Shown here piece after piece: positions 1 to 11,251 of a stretch of DNA of 64,000 nt. The notes below the pieces were generated by a model, which worked only from the letters and a program-made list of their open reading frames with translations, had not been told where the DNA came from and searched no databases. Source of the stretch: Capra hircus. Taxonomy: Eukaryota > Chordata > Mammalia > Artiodactyla > Bovidae. The stretch is taken from assembly GCF_001704415.2 (NCBI RefSeq), contig NC_030820.1:43444036-43508035 (forward strand), in the 5' to 3' direction. How positions within the stretch are numbered: the stretch's first letter is position 1; each line of letters opens with the position of its first letter. The translations under genes were made by a program, and so were the position numbers.

Positions 1-578
1 TAAGTCAAGCTGAGAAAGTGCTTCACTCCATCTTTTTATTTAGAGATAAATGATACTACATTTTCTTCTAAAACCTTTGTGGTTTTCTTTTTTAAAACTG
101 TGCTACTTAATTTTCCTGAAATCTATTTTCATATAAAAAATGAATTAGAAATCCAATTATGTGTTTTTTTAAAGAAAAGGTGAGACTGTTTCTCAACCAC
201 ATTTATTGAATATGGGATTCAATATAGGATAAATATGCACCTAAATAAATCCAATTGCTTGCACTAAACACAACAAAAACATACTGTCAAGTGAAACCAT
301 GGAATGGGGAAGGAGGAAAAATAATATAATTACGGGAACTTAAAGTTTTGCACTCAGAGAATATTATCATTACTATTATATATTATCAATTAGTATTGAA
401 TGTTAATTTTTTAATGGGGAGCTGATAAATAGGAGGATGAAGAGGTCATGGACTTTTTTTTGAAGAGGTCAAAACAGGAAGTGAGAAGTCAGCCTTAAAC
501 CTCTAACAATAATTTGGGGTTAAAAGCTGTATGTAAAAACTCCATCAAATCTATTGAATAAAAATATACATGATCCTA
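1..578. other. AT-rich unassigned stretch
   Basis: No convincing open reading frame, RNA gene or recognisable repeat was found. The stretch is AT-rich with short A and T runs. It could be unique intergenic or intronic DNA, or a repeat too old to recognise by eye. Confidence 0.5.
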
Positions 579-797
579 GGGCTTCCCAGGTGACGCTAAT
601 GGTAAAGAACCCACCTGCTAAGGCAGGGCATGTAAGAGCATGGGTTAGATCCCTGGGTCAGGAAGATCTTCTGGAAAAGGGAATGGCAACCCACTCCACT
701 ATTCCTTCAGGTACAATCCCATGGACAGAGGAGCCTGATGGCCTAGAGTCCATAGAGTCACAAAGAGTCAGACACGACTGAAGCAACTCAGCACACA
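579..797 (+). mobile_element. Bov-tA SINE
   Basis: This is a near full-length ruminant SINE. It opens with the tRNA-Glu-derived head (GGGCTTCCCAGGTG) and runs through the 'gaagatcttctgg' and 'aacccactcc' blocks. It ends with the BovB-derived 'agacacgactga' tail. Protein reading frames across it are spurious. It lies in unique AT-rich DNA. Confidence 0.92.
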
Positions 798-1089
798 TGT
801 ATACAGGATCCTGATAGTTTCAGGGTAGAAAAGAATGAAAATAATTTATTTCAAAAGAGTGAAAATAGAAAACTCAAATGGTTTTTAAAAGTTAAAACAA
901 CAGATAAGAAGATACATTGTATATCAGAGGAAAGTTCATTATCTATTGGAAATATGCTAAGTTTTTAGTGCAATGCCTGACTTGGATAAGTGTGCAAGAG
1001 GTAACTGACATTGTCATGGTTGCTGTTGTTACTGTTCAAAGTGTACACTTTATAGCTTTATTTTTTAAATAAAATATTCAAATTTGATT

Positions 1090-2438
1090 TATTAAATTAT
1101 CACTTGACAAACACTTTAATTGTACTATTTTGCTGTAATGAATAAAGCTGTTTTGAATATTCATGTACAAATTTTCTCGTAGACATGTTTTCAGTTCTGT
1201 TGGGTATGTACCTATGGGTGGAACTACTGGGCCATATGGTGACTCCATGTTTAACTGTCTGAAGAACTGAAAAGCTGTCTTTCCAAAATGACAGGACATC
1301 AGCAATGTATGAAGTTTCAATTTCTTCATGTCCCTGCTAACATTTGTTACTATCTTTTTAACTTATTATCTACTGATTGTGAAGCTTCCCTGGTGGCTCA
1401 GTGATAAAGAATATGCCTGACAACGCAGGAAATGCGGGTTCAATACCCGGGTTGGGAAGATCCTCTGGAGAAGGTCATGGCAGCCCACTCCAGTATTCTT
1501 GCTGGAAAATCCCATGGTCAGAGGAGCCTTGTAGGTTACAGACCACAGGGTTGCAAAGAGTCAGACATGACTGAGCAACAAAGCACAGTGAGTGTGAAGT
1601 AGTAGTTCACTGTGGTCTTGGTTTTCATTTCTCCAACAAATAATAATACTAAGTATGTTTTTTTCAGATGTTTATTGGTCATTTATATATTGACTTTTAA
1701 AAATGTTTTTTCAAATCCTTTGTCCATTTAAAAAATTGGGTTATTTGTCTTTTTTACCGATAAATTATAATAGTTGCAAATTCTAAGATTTATTAGTATT
1801 TCATCCCATTCTGTGAGTTGTCTTTTTGCTTTCTTGACAGTATTTTTGATGCACAAGCATTGTTAATTATTATGAAATCTAATTAATCTATTTTCCTTTT
1901 GTTGCTTGTACTGTTGGTGTTGTATCTAAGAAACCCTTGATTAATTCAAAGTCACAAAAATTTACATCTGTGCTTCCTGTTAAGAATTTTATAGTTTCAG
2001 CTCTTACATTTATGTCCTTGATTCATTTCAGGATATTTTGTTAATATGGTGTGAGGCAAGGGTCCAATTTCATTATTTTACATGTGGATATCCATTTAAT
2101 TCCAGCACTGTTTGCTGGAGAGGCTCTTGTTTCCCTATTGAATTATCTTGGCTCCCTTTTTGAAATTAACCATGAATGTAAAGATTTATTCATAGACTTG
2201 TGAGTCCATTCCATTCACGTGCATGCATTTCCTTTGGCCAGCTCCAACCTTCTTAAGTGCTATAGTTGGTTTGAAATCAGAAATGAGTTCTTCAACTTAG
2301 TTCTCCTTTTCCACCATGGTTTTGGTTATGTGGGGTTCCTTGTGTTTTCTTCACTTCATATTAATAAATGTTTTATTTGGATTATCTTTACCACCAAAGA
2401 AATACATGTTCTCCAGCCGGAGGGATGTATGTAAGTAT
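1090..2438 (-). mobile_element. Old L1 ORF2/3' remnant
   Basis: The plus strand carries the antisense of late L1 ORF2. Recognisable blocks include 'tgggtatgtacctatgggtgg', 'cagcaatgtatga' and, further right, 'caaatcctttgtccattt' and 'ggtccaatttcatt'. No long frame survives on the minus strand, so this is an old degraded copy. A Bov-tA SINE interrupts it at 1384-1588, and a BovB element follows at its right end. Boundaries are approximate. Confidence 0.7.
1384..1588 (+). mobile_element. Bov-tA SINE nested in old L1
   Basis: The head (GCTTCCCTGGTGGCTCAG), the middle block (cagcccactccagtattctt) and the tail (gactgagcaac) are all present. The insertion splits the old minus-strand L1, so it is younger than that L1. 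'tgtgaa' occurs on both sides and may be the target-site duplication. Confidence 0.9.
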
Positions 2439-2479
2439 CTCACATTGTTTGAGACAATCTGAACTGATGCTTGTTATCT

Positions 2480-4402
2480 CAAGAAAATTAGCGATACCAA
2501 GGGAACATTTCAGGCAAAGATGTGTACAATAAAGGACAGAAATGGTATGGACCTAACAGAAGCAGAAGATATAGAGAAGAGGTGGCAAGAATACACAGGA
2601 AAACTACACAAAAAAGATCACGACCCAGATAAACACGATGGTGTGATCACTCACCTAGAGCCAGACATCCTGGAATGTGAAGTCAAGTGGGCCTTAGGAA
2701 GAATTACTACAAACAAAGCTAGTGGAAGTGATGGAATTTCAGTTGAGCTGTTTCAAATCCTAAGAGATGATGCTGTGAAAGTACTGTACTCAATATGCCA
2801 GCAAATTGAAAACTCAGCAGTGGCCATAGGACTGGAAAAGGTCAGTTTTCATTCCAATCCCAAAGAAAGGCAATGCCAAAGAATGCTCAAACTACCGCAC
2901 AATTTCACTCATCTCACAAACTAGTAAAGTAATGCTCAAAATTCTCAAAGCCAGGCTTCAGCAATACGTAAACCATGAACTTTCAGATGTTCAAGCAGGA
3001 TTTAGAAAAGGTAGAGGAACCAGAGATCAAATTGCTAACATCCACTGGAACATCAAAAAAGCAAAAGTGTTCCAGAAAAATATCTACTTCTGCTTTACTG
3101 ATAATGCCAAAGCCTTTGACTGTGTGGATCACAATAAACTGTGGAAAATTCTGAAGTGAAGTGAAGTCGCTCAGTCATGTCCGACTCTTTGCGACCCCAT
3201 GGATTGTAGCCTACCAGGCTCCTTAGTCCACAGAATTTTCCAGGCAAGAGTACTGGAATGGGTTACCATTTCCTTCTCCAGGGAATATTCCCAACCCAGG
3301 GGTCGAACCTGGGTCTCCCACACTGCAGGCAGACGCTTTACCATCTGAGCCACCAGGGTGCAGGAGATGGGAATACCAGACCACCTGACCTGACTCTTGA
3401 GAAATCTGTATGCAGATCAGGAAGCAACAGATAGAACTGGACATGGAACAACAGACTGGTTCCAAATAGGAAAAGGAGTACATCAAGGCTGTATATCGTC
3501 ACTCTGGTTATTTAACTTATATGCAAAGTACATCATGTGAAATGCTGGGATGGATGAAGCACAAGCTGATATCAAGATTGCTGGGAGAAATATCAATAAC
3601 CTCAGATATGCAGATGACACCACCCTTATGGCAGAAAGTGAAGAGGAACAAAGAGAAGAAGAAATAAACAGCCTCTTGATGAAAGTGAAAGAGAAGAGTG
3701 AAAAAGTTGGCTTAAAATTCAACATTCAGAAAACTAAGATCATGGCATCTGGTCCCATCACTTCATGGTAAATAGATAGGGAAACAGTGACAGACTTTAG
3801 TTTTTTGGGCTCCCAAATCACTGTATATGGTGACTGCAGCCATGAAATTAAAAGACACTTGCTCCTTGGAAGAAAAGTTATGACTAACCTAGACAGTATA
3901 TTAAAAAGCAGAGACATTACTTTGCCAACAAAGGTCAGTCTAGTCAAAGCTATGGTTTTTCCAGTAGTCATGTATGGATGTGAAAGTTGGACTATAAAGA
4001 AAGCTGAGCACCAAAGAATTGATGCTTTTGAACTGCGGTGTTGAAGAAGACTCTTGAGAGTCCCTTGGACTGCAAGGAGATCCAACCAGTCTATCCTAAA
4101 GGAGATCAGTCCTGGGTGTTCATTGGAAGAACTGATTCTGAAGCTGAAACTCCGATACTTTGACCACCTGATGTGAATAACTGACTCATCTGAAAAGACC
4201 CTGATGCTGAGAAAGATTGAAGGCAGGAGGAAAAGGGGATGACAGAGGATGAGATGGTTGGATGGCATCACCGACTCAATGGACATGAGTTTGAGTAATC
4301 TCTGGGAGTTGGTGATGAATAGGGAGGCCTGACATACCACAGTCCATGGGGTCACAAAGATTTGGACATGACTGAGCAACTGAATGGACTGACTGACTGA
4401 TC
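2480..4402 (+). mobile_element. BovB (RTE-clade) LINE, 5'-truncated
   Basis: BovB is a non-LTR retrotransposon whose ORF encodes an endonuclease and a reverse transcriptase. This copy starts inside the ORF, between the two domains, and keeps most of the reverse transcriptase. The catalytic YADD box is at 3607-3618, the 'AFDCVDHNKLWK' block precedes a nested SINE, and the C-terminal part (ESWTIKKAE, RRSNQSILK in shifted frames) follows. It ends in the 'gactgactgactga' tail typical of BovB. Frameshifts and stops break it into pieces (about 2520-2924, 2932-3159, 3550-3771 and 3787-4044), so it is dead. Imperfect direct repeats flank it (about 2439-2483 and 4403-4446). Confidence 0.93.
3157..3358 (-). 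mobile_element. Bov-tA SINE nested in BovB
   Basis: On the plus strand it reads as the reverse complement of Bov-tA: 'tcgctcagtcatgtccgactc' near the left end and 'gagccaccaggg' at the right. It splits the BovB reverse transcriptase frame within 'ctgaag...gagatgggaatacc'. It is therefore younger than the BovB copy. Confidence 0.93.
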
Positions 4403-4446
4403 CTCACATTGTCTAAGACAATCTGCACTGATGCTCAGTATCTTAG

Positions 4447-4823
4447 TATAATTAAGTGTCTTCCTTTTTATCCCCAAGGAGTTCTAGTTGGAAAAGCAAA
4501 TACTTGGGCAAAGTCATTTTAGGTCAAATAGGAGCTAAGTTCTTTCAATATCCAAGTAGGGAATTGAGTACGCTAGAGAAGTAGGCACAATCCATTATCC
4601 ACTCCAATTCCATGGCTTTTGAACCTATCTTTACTTCAGCTTTTTGATATAAACTTATCAATCATTTACAATGTCAAGTCATCTCTCATAGGATATCCTC
4701 TGAGTTAAAGTAAAAATCGATCTTTTCACTGAGTCTCTCCTTTAGGACAAAGCATGGAGAAAATGTTTATTTAATTTCTCATTTTTATCTCCCTAAGATT
4801 ATTACATTTGGAAATGCTTTCGA
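4447..4823. other. Unassigned stretch
   Basis: I see no gene and no repeat I can name. The base composition matches the surrounding AT-rich background. Confidence 0.4.
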
Positions 4824-5096
4824 ATGTGTGTTAGTTACTTAGTCGTGTCCAACTCTTTGCAACCCCATAGACTGCAGCCCACCAGGCCTCTCTGTCCATG
4901 GCATTCTCCAGGCAAGAACACTCGAGTGGGTTGCCATTCCTCCTCCAAAAGGAACTATAAAAAGAAAGAAAGTGAAGTCACTCAGTTGTGTCTGACTCTT
5001 TGTGACCCCATGGACTGCAGCCCATCGGGCTCCTCCATCCATGGAATTTTCCAGGCAAGAGTACTGGAGTGGGTTGCCATTTCCTTCCCTGTGCTT
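4824..5096 (-). mobile_element. BOV-A2-type dimeric SINE
   Basis: Two related units lie head to tail in reverse orientation, about 4824-4951 and 4966-5096. Each has the 'gactctttg...cccat..actgcagccca' block and 'ggcaagaacactc' or 'ggcaagagtactgg'. A short A/G-rich linker separates them. This two-monomer plan is that of BOV-A2, a pecoran SINE. Confidence 0.85.
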
Positions 5097-5205
5097 TAGA
5101 ATAGTATTTATATTTAAATATTTTCTTATTATGGCCATAAGAATTTACATAAAATATTTACACTTAGCAAATAAGCTTTTTAAAATCATACTCAACAATG
5201 TGCTA

Positions 5206-5414
5206 TGCTGTGCTTGGTTGCTTGGTCGTGTCTGACTCTTTGCTACCCCATGGACTGTAGCCCGCCAGGCGCTTCCTCCAGGGGATTCTCCAGGCAAGAA
5301 TATTGGAGTGGGATTTCATGCTTTCCTCCAGGGGATCCTCCCAACCCAGGGATCAAACCTAGGTTTCCCACATTGCGGGTGGATTCTTTACCGACTGAGG
5401 CACCGGGGAGGCCC
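5206..5414 (-). mobile_element. Bov-tA SINE
   Basis: This is a full reverse-complement Bov-tA copy, from 'ttggtcgtgtctgactctttg' at the left to 'gactgaggcaccggggaggcc' at the right. The reading frames across it are not real proteins. Confidence 0.92.
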
Positions 5415-5419
5415 ATACT

Positions 5420-5958
5420 CAACAATACCCAGCAATAAATAACACTCAGTTAAATTTTAGCATTGCATTCATCAAGTATGATACAGTAACATAGTCAATA
5501 AAGATAAATTTGGCAAAGACTTTAACCATGTAATCGACCTTTTAAAGTGAGTAAAGGGTGGAAAACACCCAAAGCAAAGTATAAGAAGAACAGTTTAATA
5601 CTCTAGAGCAAATAAGATGAGGAATTTATAGCTACAGGAATTTGTGTATAGGTTGCTTGGTTTTACTTTTTACTTGGAAAATTAAAAATTATGGAGGCCT
5701 GGAAAAATATATGAATACATAGTTTTCTAGTCCAATAACTGTGAGAAGAATGTTCATGAAATTGAAATCAAGGAAGAAATATTTGAAATTTTTATTAAAT
5801 ATTTTAATTGTATTGGGTTTTGGTTTCCTATCTGTTTTTGGACATTGACTTAGAGAAACATCCTTCAACTTAAAAAAAAAAAAACAGCTAAATAAGAAGA
5901 CATTATACAGCAACTTACCAGGGGCACTAGCATGTCCTGTGATATGAAGAAATAAAAA
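5420..5958. other. Unassigned stretch
   Basis: AT-rich DNA with an A-run near 5870-5884 and no recognised gene or repeat. Confidence 0.4.
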
Positions 5959-5959
5959 A

Positions 5960-6047
5960 GCAAAAGTGAAAATTGCTCAGTTGTGTTGAACTCTGCAACC
6001 CCATGGACTATATATTTTTACGAACTGAGCTATGAGGGAAGCTCTTA
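5960..6047 (-). mobile_element. Internally deleted Bov-tA fragment
   Basis: The left part reads 'gctcagttgtgttgaactctgcaacccc' and jumps directly to 'gaactgagctatgagggaagc'. Both ends of the SINE are therefore present, but about 120 bases of the middle are missing. Confidence 0.75.
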
Positions 6048-8395
6048 GGTTAAATAATATTGAACCTGTTTTTTGGGGTGTGGAGGGAGAGAATTTATGA
6101 AATAAACAACCATCAATGCTGAGTACCTGAGGCACATTCAGCAAGATTTTGGATGACTGTATTATTTTAAAACTCTAAAACTTATTTGCTTATTACAAAA
6201 GTCTTGGTTTATTTAAGGTGACAAGTGTTTTTATATGAAAGAGAAAAGATGAAGAAGGAGAAGAGAGAACGAGGATGCATGGCTATTTTGTGTCTTTTCT
6301 TTTCTGTTGGGAATATTTTGCTTCTGTATTTCAGACGATTCACCGATGGATTCTCAACAAGGTCAAGAATGAAAGGAACATAGGTGCCCACTGTTAGAGA
6401 AACCCGGAAGAAGCCTCAGGATCAAGTCATGAACTTGGTAAACACTTACATTTGCTTTTGAAGACTGTGTTAGTGAAAGTGTGAATTGAATAAGTATTGA
6501 GTTCCACAGTGTTTCAAGTTAAAGGTCACTTCTAAAGCAAGAGGTTTCTCCCTGACTCTTCCCACTCTACACACATTCTCTCTCTCCCTCCTGTAAGGTG
6601 ACTCTTGTAGATAGACAAAAAGATTTAGTTTCCAGAATTTATGTCATGTACTGAATGTCTTCAAGAAATGCATTGCAGGTCACCTAATTTCACATCAGTG
6701 ATGATATTAGGAAGAAATGGCAAAGACTGATAAGGATTGAAGGATGCTGTATAAATATCCTGACCTGAATTACCAAAGAGATATTATGAGGTCATTTATA
6801 CAGTAGAATAAAAACTAGTGTAGTATACTGGGTTGGATAGAGTGTCTTGCTCACAAAGAAATAAAATTCACTTTATTACTATATGTATTTTGAGAAGTAT
6901 GGCATTTCTCTTAAGTAAAATCTACCTCGCTCTAAAATATATCATTGGCAAATTATTATTATATAGCTATATATTTAGAATATATGCCTATCTTGATCAA
7001 ACTATAGAAACAACTCAACTAAAACAAAAATATTCTATTCAAGCAACCAAATGATCATTTATCCTATGTAAGCCAATGCATAGAGACACAGCCATGTTAA
7101 AAGTGTAGTCCTTATCCACTTGCAATTAGCTTTGTGGTAAAAATAACACCCTACTCAGTTATTCATTCATGATGGAAAATGCAGACAAAGAAATTTGGGA
7201 GCTAGAGATAGCTATTTCTTTTTATTACAGCACTTGAGTCTACTGTTTAATTGTTAGATATAATACCATTCACTGCCCCTGGAAACAATGACAACTTTCT
7301 TTTCCACCTCTGCAATTGCCTCATGAATCAAAGAGCTCTGGTAGGCTGCAAAAGTAATAATAATAAAAATGCACCATAAATCTCTCTAAGCAATTATCAT
7401 ATTTCATGCCTTATTATTAAATGGAACTTTGAATTTTTCAACTTAGGTAGAATGATGATTTTATGTTGCGTAAAATGTCTTTCATGCAAATGTATTGCAA
7501 GATGATATTTGGGGGGAGAGCACAGGAATTCATAAGGGGACTCACCTCATTTGTGATAAAGAAGGCTGAAGGCAGGTGTGTATACTGGTCCTTCAGTATA
7601 CATTCCACCTACATTCCACCATGCCTGGGCAAGCAGTATTATCCCAAATGAGGCTAGTCCTTGACTTCCCCATTAGCTTGTCTAAACCATTGTCTTGGAG
7701 AAATGGATTCAGGATTGGTTTAGTATTCTGCATCAAGACTGAAAACAATATGAAAATATACTGCTCATTTCCTTTTATTTTTAGCAACCCTAAGGTGATC
7801 CTTAAGAATCACAACTTGTAGAGAGGGAAAAATTACCCTTTTATGAAGCAAAATAAAACTTTTGACTGTTGATTTTGAAACACATCTTTCTTATGGGAAA
7901 TTAGAGTGGGGACATTGTGAGAGACAGTAGACAGTGTTCTTAATAACATCATGAAGCAGCAGCAAGATGGGCATCTACAGTAATAGATTGGTTCTTGCAT
8001 TTTGAATAATTTCCCCTTGTATATATAATGCTTGCCAAAGTCTGAAAAGCACTGCAACAGATGTTAATAAATGCTTTTGGGTTGACTAAATTTTAAAAAT
8101 TTTTGCATGATTATTCACACATGACAAATTAGAAACTGTATGAGATAACGCTATATATATGGTCCCTTTTCTCTTAAGCATTCAAATCTAAGACCAAATT
8201 CTGAAAACAAAATAACCAGTGGATGTCATATTTCAGTCTAGAGTAGATACATTTGAAGAATTCTAGACAAAGCTTTATACAAATAAAGATTCATAGTGTG
8301 TGAATCATGGTGTCTGCCAATATGCTACTTCATATTGACAACGAAAGTAATATCACAAAGGCTTTGGAATATCTTGAAGGGTGTTGTGGGTATTA
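6048..8395. other. Long unassigned AT-rich stretch
   Basis: About 2.3 kb without a recognisable repeat. Open frames are all below about 85 codons with no family resemblance. Such a repeat-poor block stands out in this window and could be unique sequence or very old repeat. Confidence 0.4.
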
Positions 8396-8397
8396 CT

Positions 8398-8482
8398 GCC
8401 CAATGAAATTGTGTGTGTGCTTGTGTGTGTGAGAGAGACAGACAGAATTAGAGACAGAGAGATGGAGAGAAAGAGAGAGACC
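8398..8482. repeat. (GT)n/(GA)n microsatellite
   Basis: Runs of 'gtgtgtgtg' pass into 'gagagagacagacag' and 'gagagaaagagagagag'. This is a compound purine-rich simple repeat. Confidence 0.85.
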
Positions 8483-8724
8483 TCCACCCTTAATAAACAT
8501 ATGCAGTCATCGTTATTTAGTTTATGGAAATCCATTCTTCTACTAGCATGGGAGAACTGAGACTCAAATTTTGCATGAGGATAATTCTCATTATATTTAA
8601 TGGGCAATTTTAAAGATTGGAAAGTATCATTTAATGTTATAAAATTCCAATTAAATGACTTCAAAAGAGTTGTTATTCTTGTAAAATTGCTTGAAGGATA
8701 TTGTGCTATAACAGCTTTACATGA

Positions 8725-8880
8725 ATGTGATTGTATTTAATTCCTACCACTGCTTTGTAATATATGCACAATTATCCTTACATAAGGAAATTAAGAGGTA
8801 ATGAATTCTAATACCTATTACTTGCCAAAGAAAACACTGTCTAATTCTGTAAAGGTACACAATTTTCTTAAAAACATCAA
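8725..8880 (+). mobile_element. MIR SINE remnant
   Basis: The blocks 'atttaattcctaccactgc', 'acaattatccttacataagg', 'aaattaagaggtaatgaa' and 'acttgccaaag' match the MIR 3' half in order, with strong divergence. This is an old mammal-wide SINE. Confidence 0.5.
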
Positions 8881-9239
8881 TAATATTTTGCATAGGCAAC
8901 TTACATATCATATCTGTATATGTGACTCATAAATATATATGAAGTATTCAAATCACCCATAAATGCATGTTTGTTATTATTAGTCTCCTCTTTTATGTTC
9001 TTAATGATGTATCATGAAATTCAGTACCAAAGCAGAATAATGCAAACTGTGACACACAGGAATACAGTGCTTTATCAGATTCTCGATGCCAGGAGGTTAA
9101 TTTGGAGGGCACTGAAACTTTTAAAAGAACTAGACTGAACCGTTCCCTTAGGAAGTGAATGCACACTGGTTTGTCATTTGTGCAGATGCTGTTTGTCTTT
9201 GAGTCTCTGCCTGGCCAGTGGTGTTGGTCAAATTAATGA

Positions 9240-9449
9240 TCCAGGCTTCCCTGGTGACTCAGATGGTAAAGAATCTGCCTGCTATGCAGGACACCTGGGT
9301 TTGATCCCTTGGTTGGGAAGATCCCCTGGAGAAGGGAATGGCACCCCACTCCGGCATTCTTGCCTGGAGAATCCCATGGACAGAGGAGCCTTGTGGGCTA
9401 CAGTCCAGGAGGTTGCAAAGAGTTGGACACGACTGAGCTACTAACACAC
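9240..9449 (+). mobile_element. Bov-tA SINE with target-site duplication
   Basis: Complete copy from 'ggcttccctggtgactcagatgg' to 'cacgactgagctactaacacac'. It is flanked by a 9-bp direct repeat, AATTAATGA, at 9231-9239 and 9450-9458. That marks a standard target-primed insertion. Confidence 0.94.
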
Positions 9450-9989
9450 AATTAATGAATCACTCCTGCAGGCTAGCAAAGCACCTTCTGTGTTCATTTT
9501 ATATAGTGCTCGTCACTAGAGGGAAACTATTTACTCACTCCAATTAGACTTTAGCTACAGGTATTGTTCTTCTTAAACATCTTCCCTAATAAGGAGTTAT
9601 TGCAAGATGAATACTATAGAAATTAAAATAATTGTTATGCTTGAGACAGACTCCCTAAGCCTGCAAAATTCTTACTATACTAACCCACTTCTTGAAAGAA
9701 ATTTGTGTGCAAGTTCTACTCAGTTATTAAGATAATGTATGTTTATTATGAGATGCTAAACATGTGAGGAGAAAGGAAAGCAAACTGTAATTTCTCCACC
9801 CAGAGATAACATTAATAGAATGAACACCTAGGTACAGACTTTAAAACTAGGATTCTACATTCCATTCTGTTATTACTTGAACATTTGTCCTTGCTAATAC
9901 ATGTTGTATAGTCCTCTAAATTCTCATTTTTCTGACTTTATCATCATTCATATGACAGTTTTCTGCTGTTAGACATTTAGGTTCTAGTT

Positions 9990-10400
9990 TATTTTCCACT
10001 CATATTATAAAATGTGATAAACATATTTTGCTGTAAATCATTACATTTATTTCTTATGTCTTTAGGGCATGTTCCTAATGGTATTGCTGGGTCCAAAGAT
10101 ATAAATTTTTACTGTTTCGATCTATATTGACAATTGCCTTCCATAATGTTTGCAACACTTTGCAGCTTTGTCATCAGTATAAAGATGCCCATTTTCCAAC
10201 ATTCTTACTAACAAGGAATATTGCCCTTTTCAATCACATTGGTTTGGAAGCAAAACTCATGTTTTGCTGCTTTTTAAATTAGAATCTTTTATTGTTAAAA
10301 TGAAACACTATTTTCATGTGTTTGCTTGCTGTTTGCTTTTCCTTGTATGTATCTGTTCATACTTTGCCCCTTTTTATATTGTAGTGTTGACACTTTTCTC
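9990..10400 (-). mobile_element. Probable old L1 remnant
   Basis: 'ggtattgctgggtccaaagat', 'gccttccataatgtttgcaac' and 'aacattcttactaaca' resemble the antisense of late L1 ORF2, with heavy divergence. Boundaries are loose. Confidence 0.5.
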
Positions 10401-10689
10401 ATTGACTTATATGGAAGTTAAATAAAGGAAGAATAAGGACAATGGCATTGTGTGCATTTTAGACTTTGTATTGTGAGCATTCACTCAGGGGCAAGTTACA
10501 CACACTAAGGATCAGGAAATAGCCGATTGGTAGAGTCTGTGCACAAGTAACTGGAATAAAAATTTAGATTCTTTCATTTAGGAAAAAATCCCTATCCTTG
10601 AAATACACTTGAAAAGTGAAGGTACGGCCTGTTTTTAACCATCTTGTCCAGGGTATTTTAAAGGACAAAATAGTTTCATAATAATAATG

Positions 10690-10880
10690 ATAATGTTAAT
10701 AACAGCTAACATTTACTCTGAGTGTATGTGTGAGGTACTTACCAGGTTCTTCACATTCTCAGAACCATCTAATAAGCAGGCAGTCTTTCTATTTAAATTT
10801 TATAAACAAAAAAGCTGACCCTTATAAGGTTACATGAATCTTGTATTAAATTTAACTCATGTACTTTATGATTTTTATGC
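10690..10880 (+). mobile_element. MIR SINE
   Basis: 'aacagctaacatttactctgagtgtatgtgtgag' followed by 'cttcacattctcagaaccatc' is the MIR core order (a gain of position then the fixed core). It is diverged but clear. Confidence 0.68.
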
Positions 10881-11024
10881 TACCCTAAGTCACACTTTTA
10901 AAAAATCCCTCTATATCTGCATTCATTTTTCCACATTTTTGCTGCTATAGTACAGAAACTCAATTGCTTTGTGTTTTGATCAGGCATCATACTATTACGA
11001 TTTATTAGTTCTAATAGCCATTTC

Positions 11025-11239
11025 ATTGGAAAAGACTCTGATGCTGGGAGGGATTAGGGGCAGGAGGAGAAGGGGACGACAGAGGATGAGATGGCTGGAT
11101 GGCATCACTGACTTGATGGATGCGAGTCTGAGTGAACTCCGGGAGTTAGTGATGAACAGGGAGGCCTGGCGTGCTGCGATTCATGGGGTTGCAAAGAGTT
11201 GGACACGGCTGAGCGACTGAACTGAACTGAACTGAACTG
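11025..11239 (+). mobile_element. BovB 3'-end fragment with 12-bp duplication
   Basis: A 5'-truncated BovB 3' end: 'gatgctgggagggattagggg', then 'gagatggctggatggcatcac', ending in an ACTGA/CTGAA tandem tail. A 12-bp direct repeat, AATAGCCATTTC, flanks it at 11013-11024 and 11240-11251. The insertion boundaries are therefore fixed to the base. Confidence 0.93.
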
Positions 11240-11251
11240 AATAGCCATTTC

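Noticed and set aside
579..650. tRNA-like heads of the SINEs considered as tRNA genes
   Set aside because: The heads derive from tRNA-Glu but no longer fold as complete tRNAs and continue into SINE bodies.
3726..4379. 217-codon minus-strand frame, and like frames at 17253-17693 and 34122-34634
   Set aside because: These are antisense shadows of the BovB reverse transcriptase, which lies on the opposite strand.
9178..9444. 88-codon plus-strand frame, and similar frames at 554-781, 5205-5438, 12414-12599, 59917-60126 and others
   Set aside because: They lie wholly or mostly inside Bov-tA or BOV-A2 SINEs. The recurring peptide patterns come from translating the SINE in different frames.
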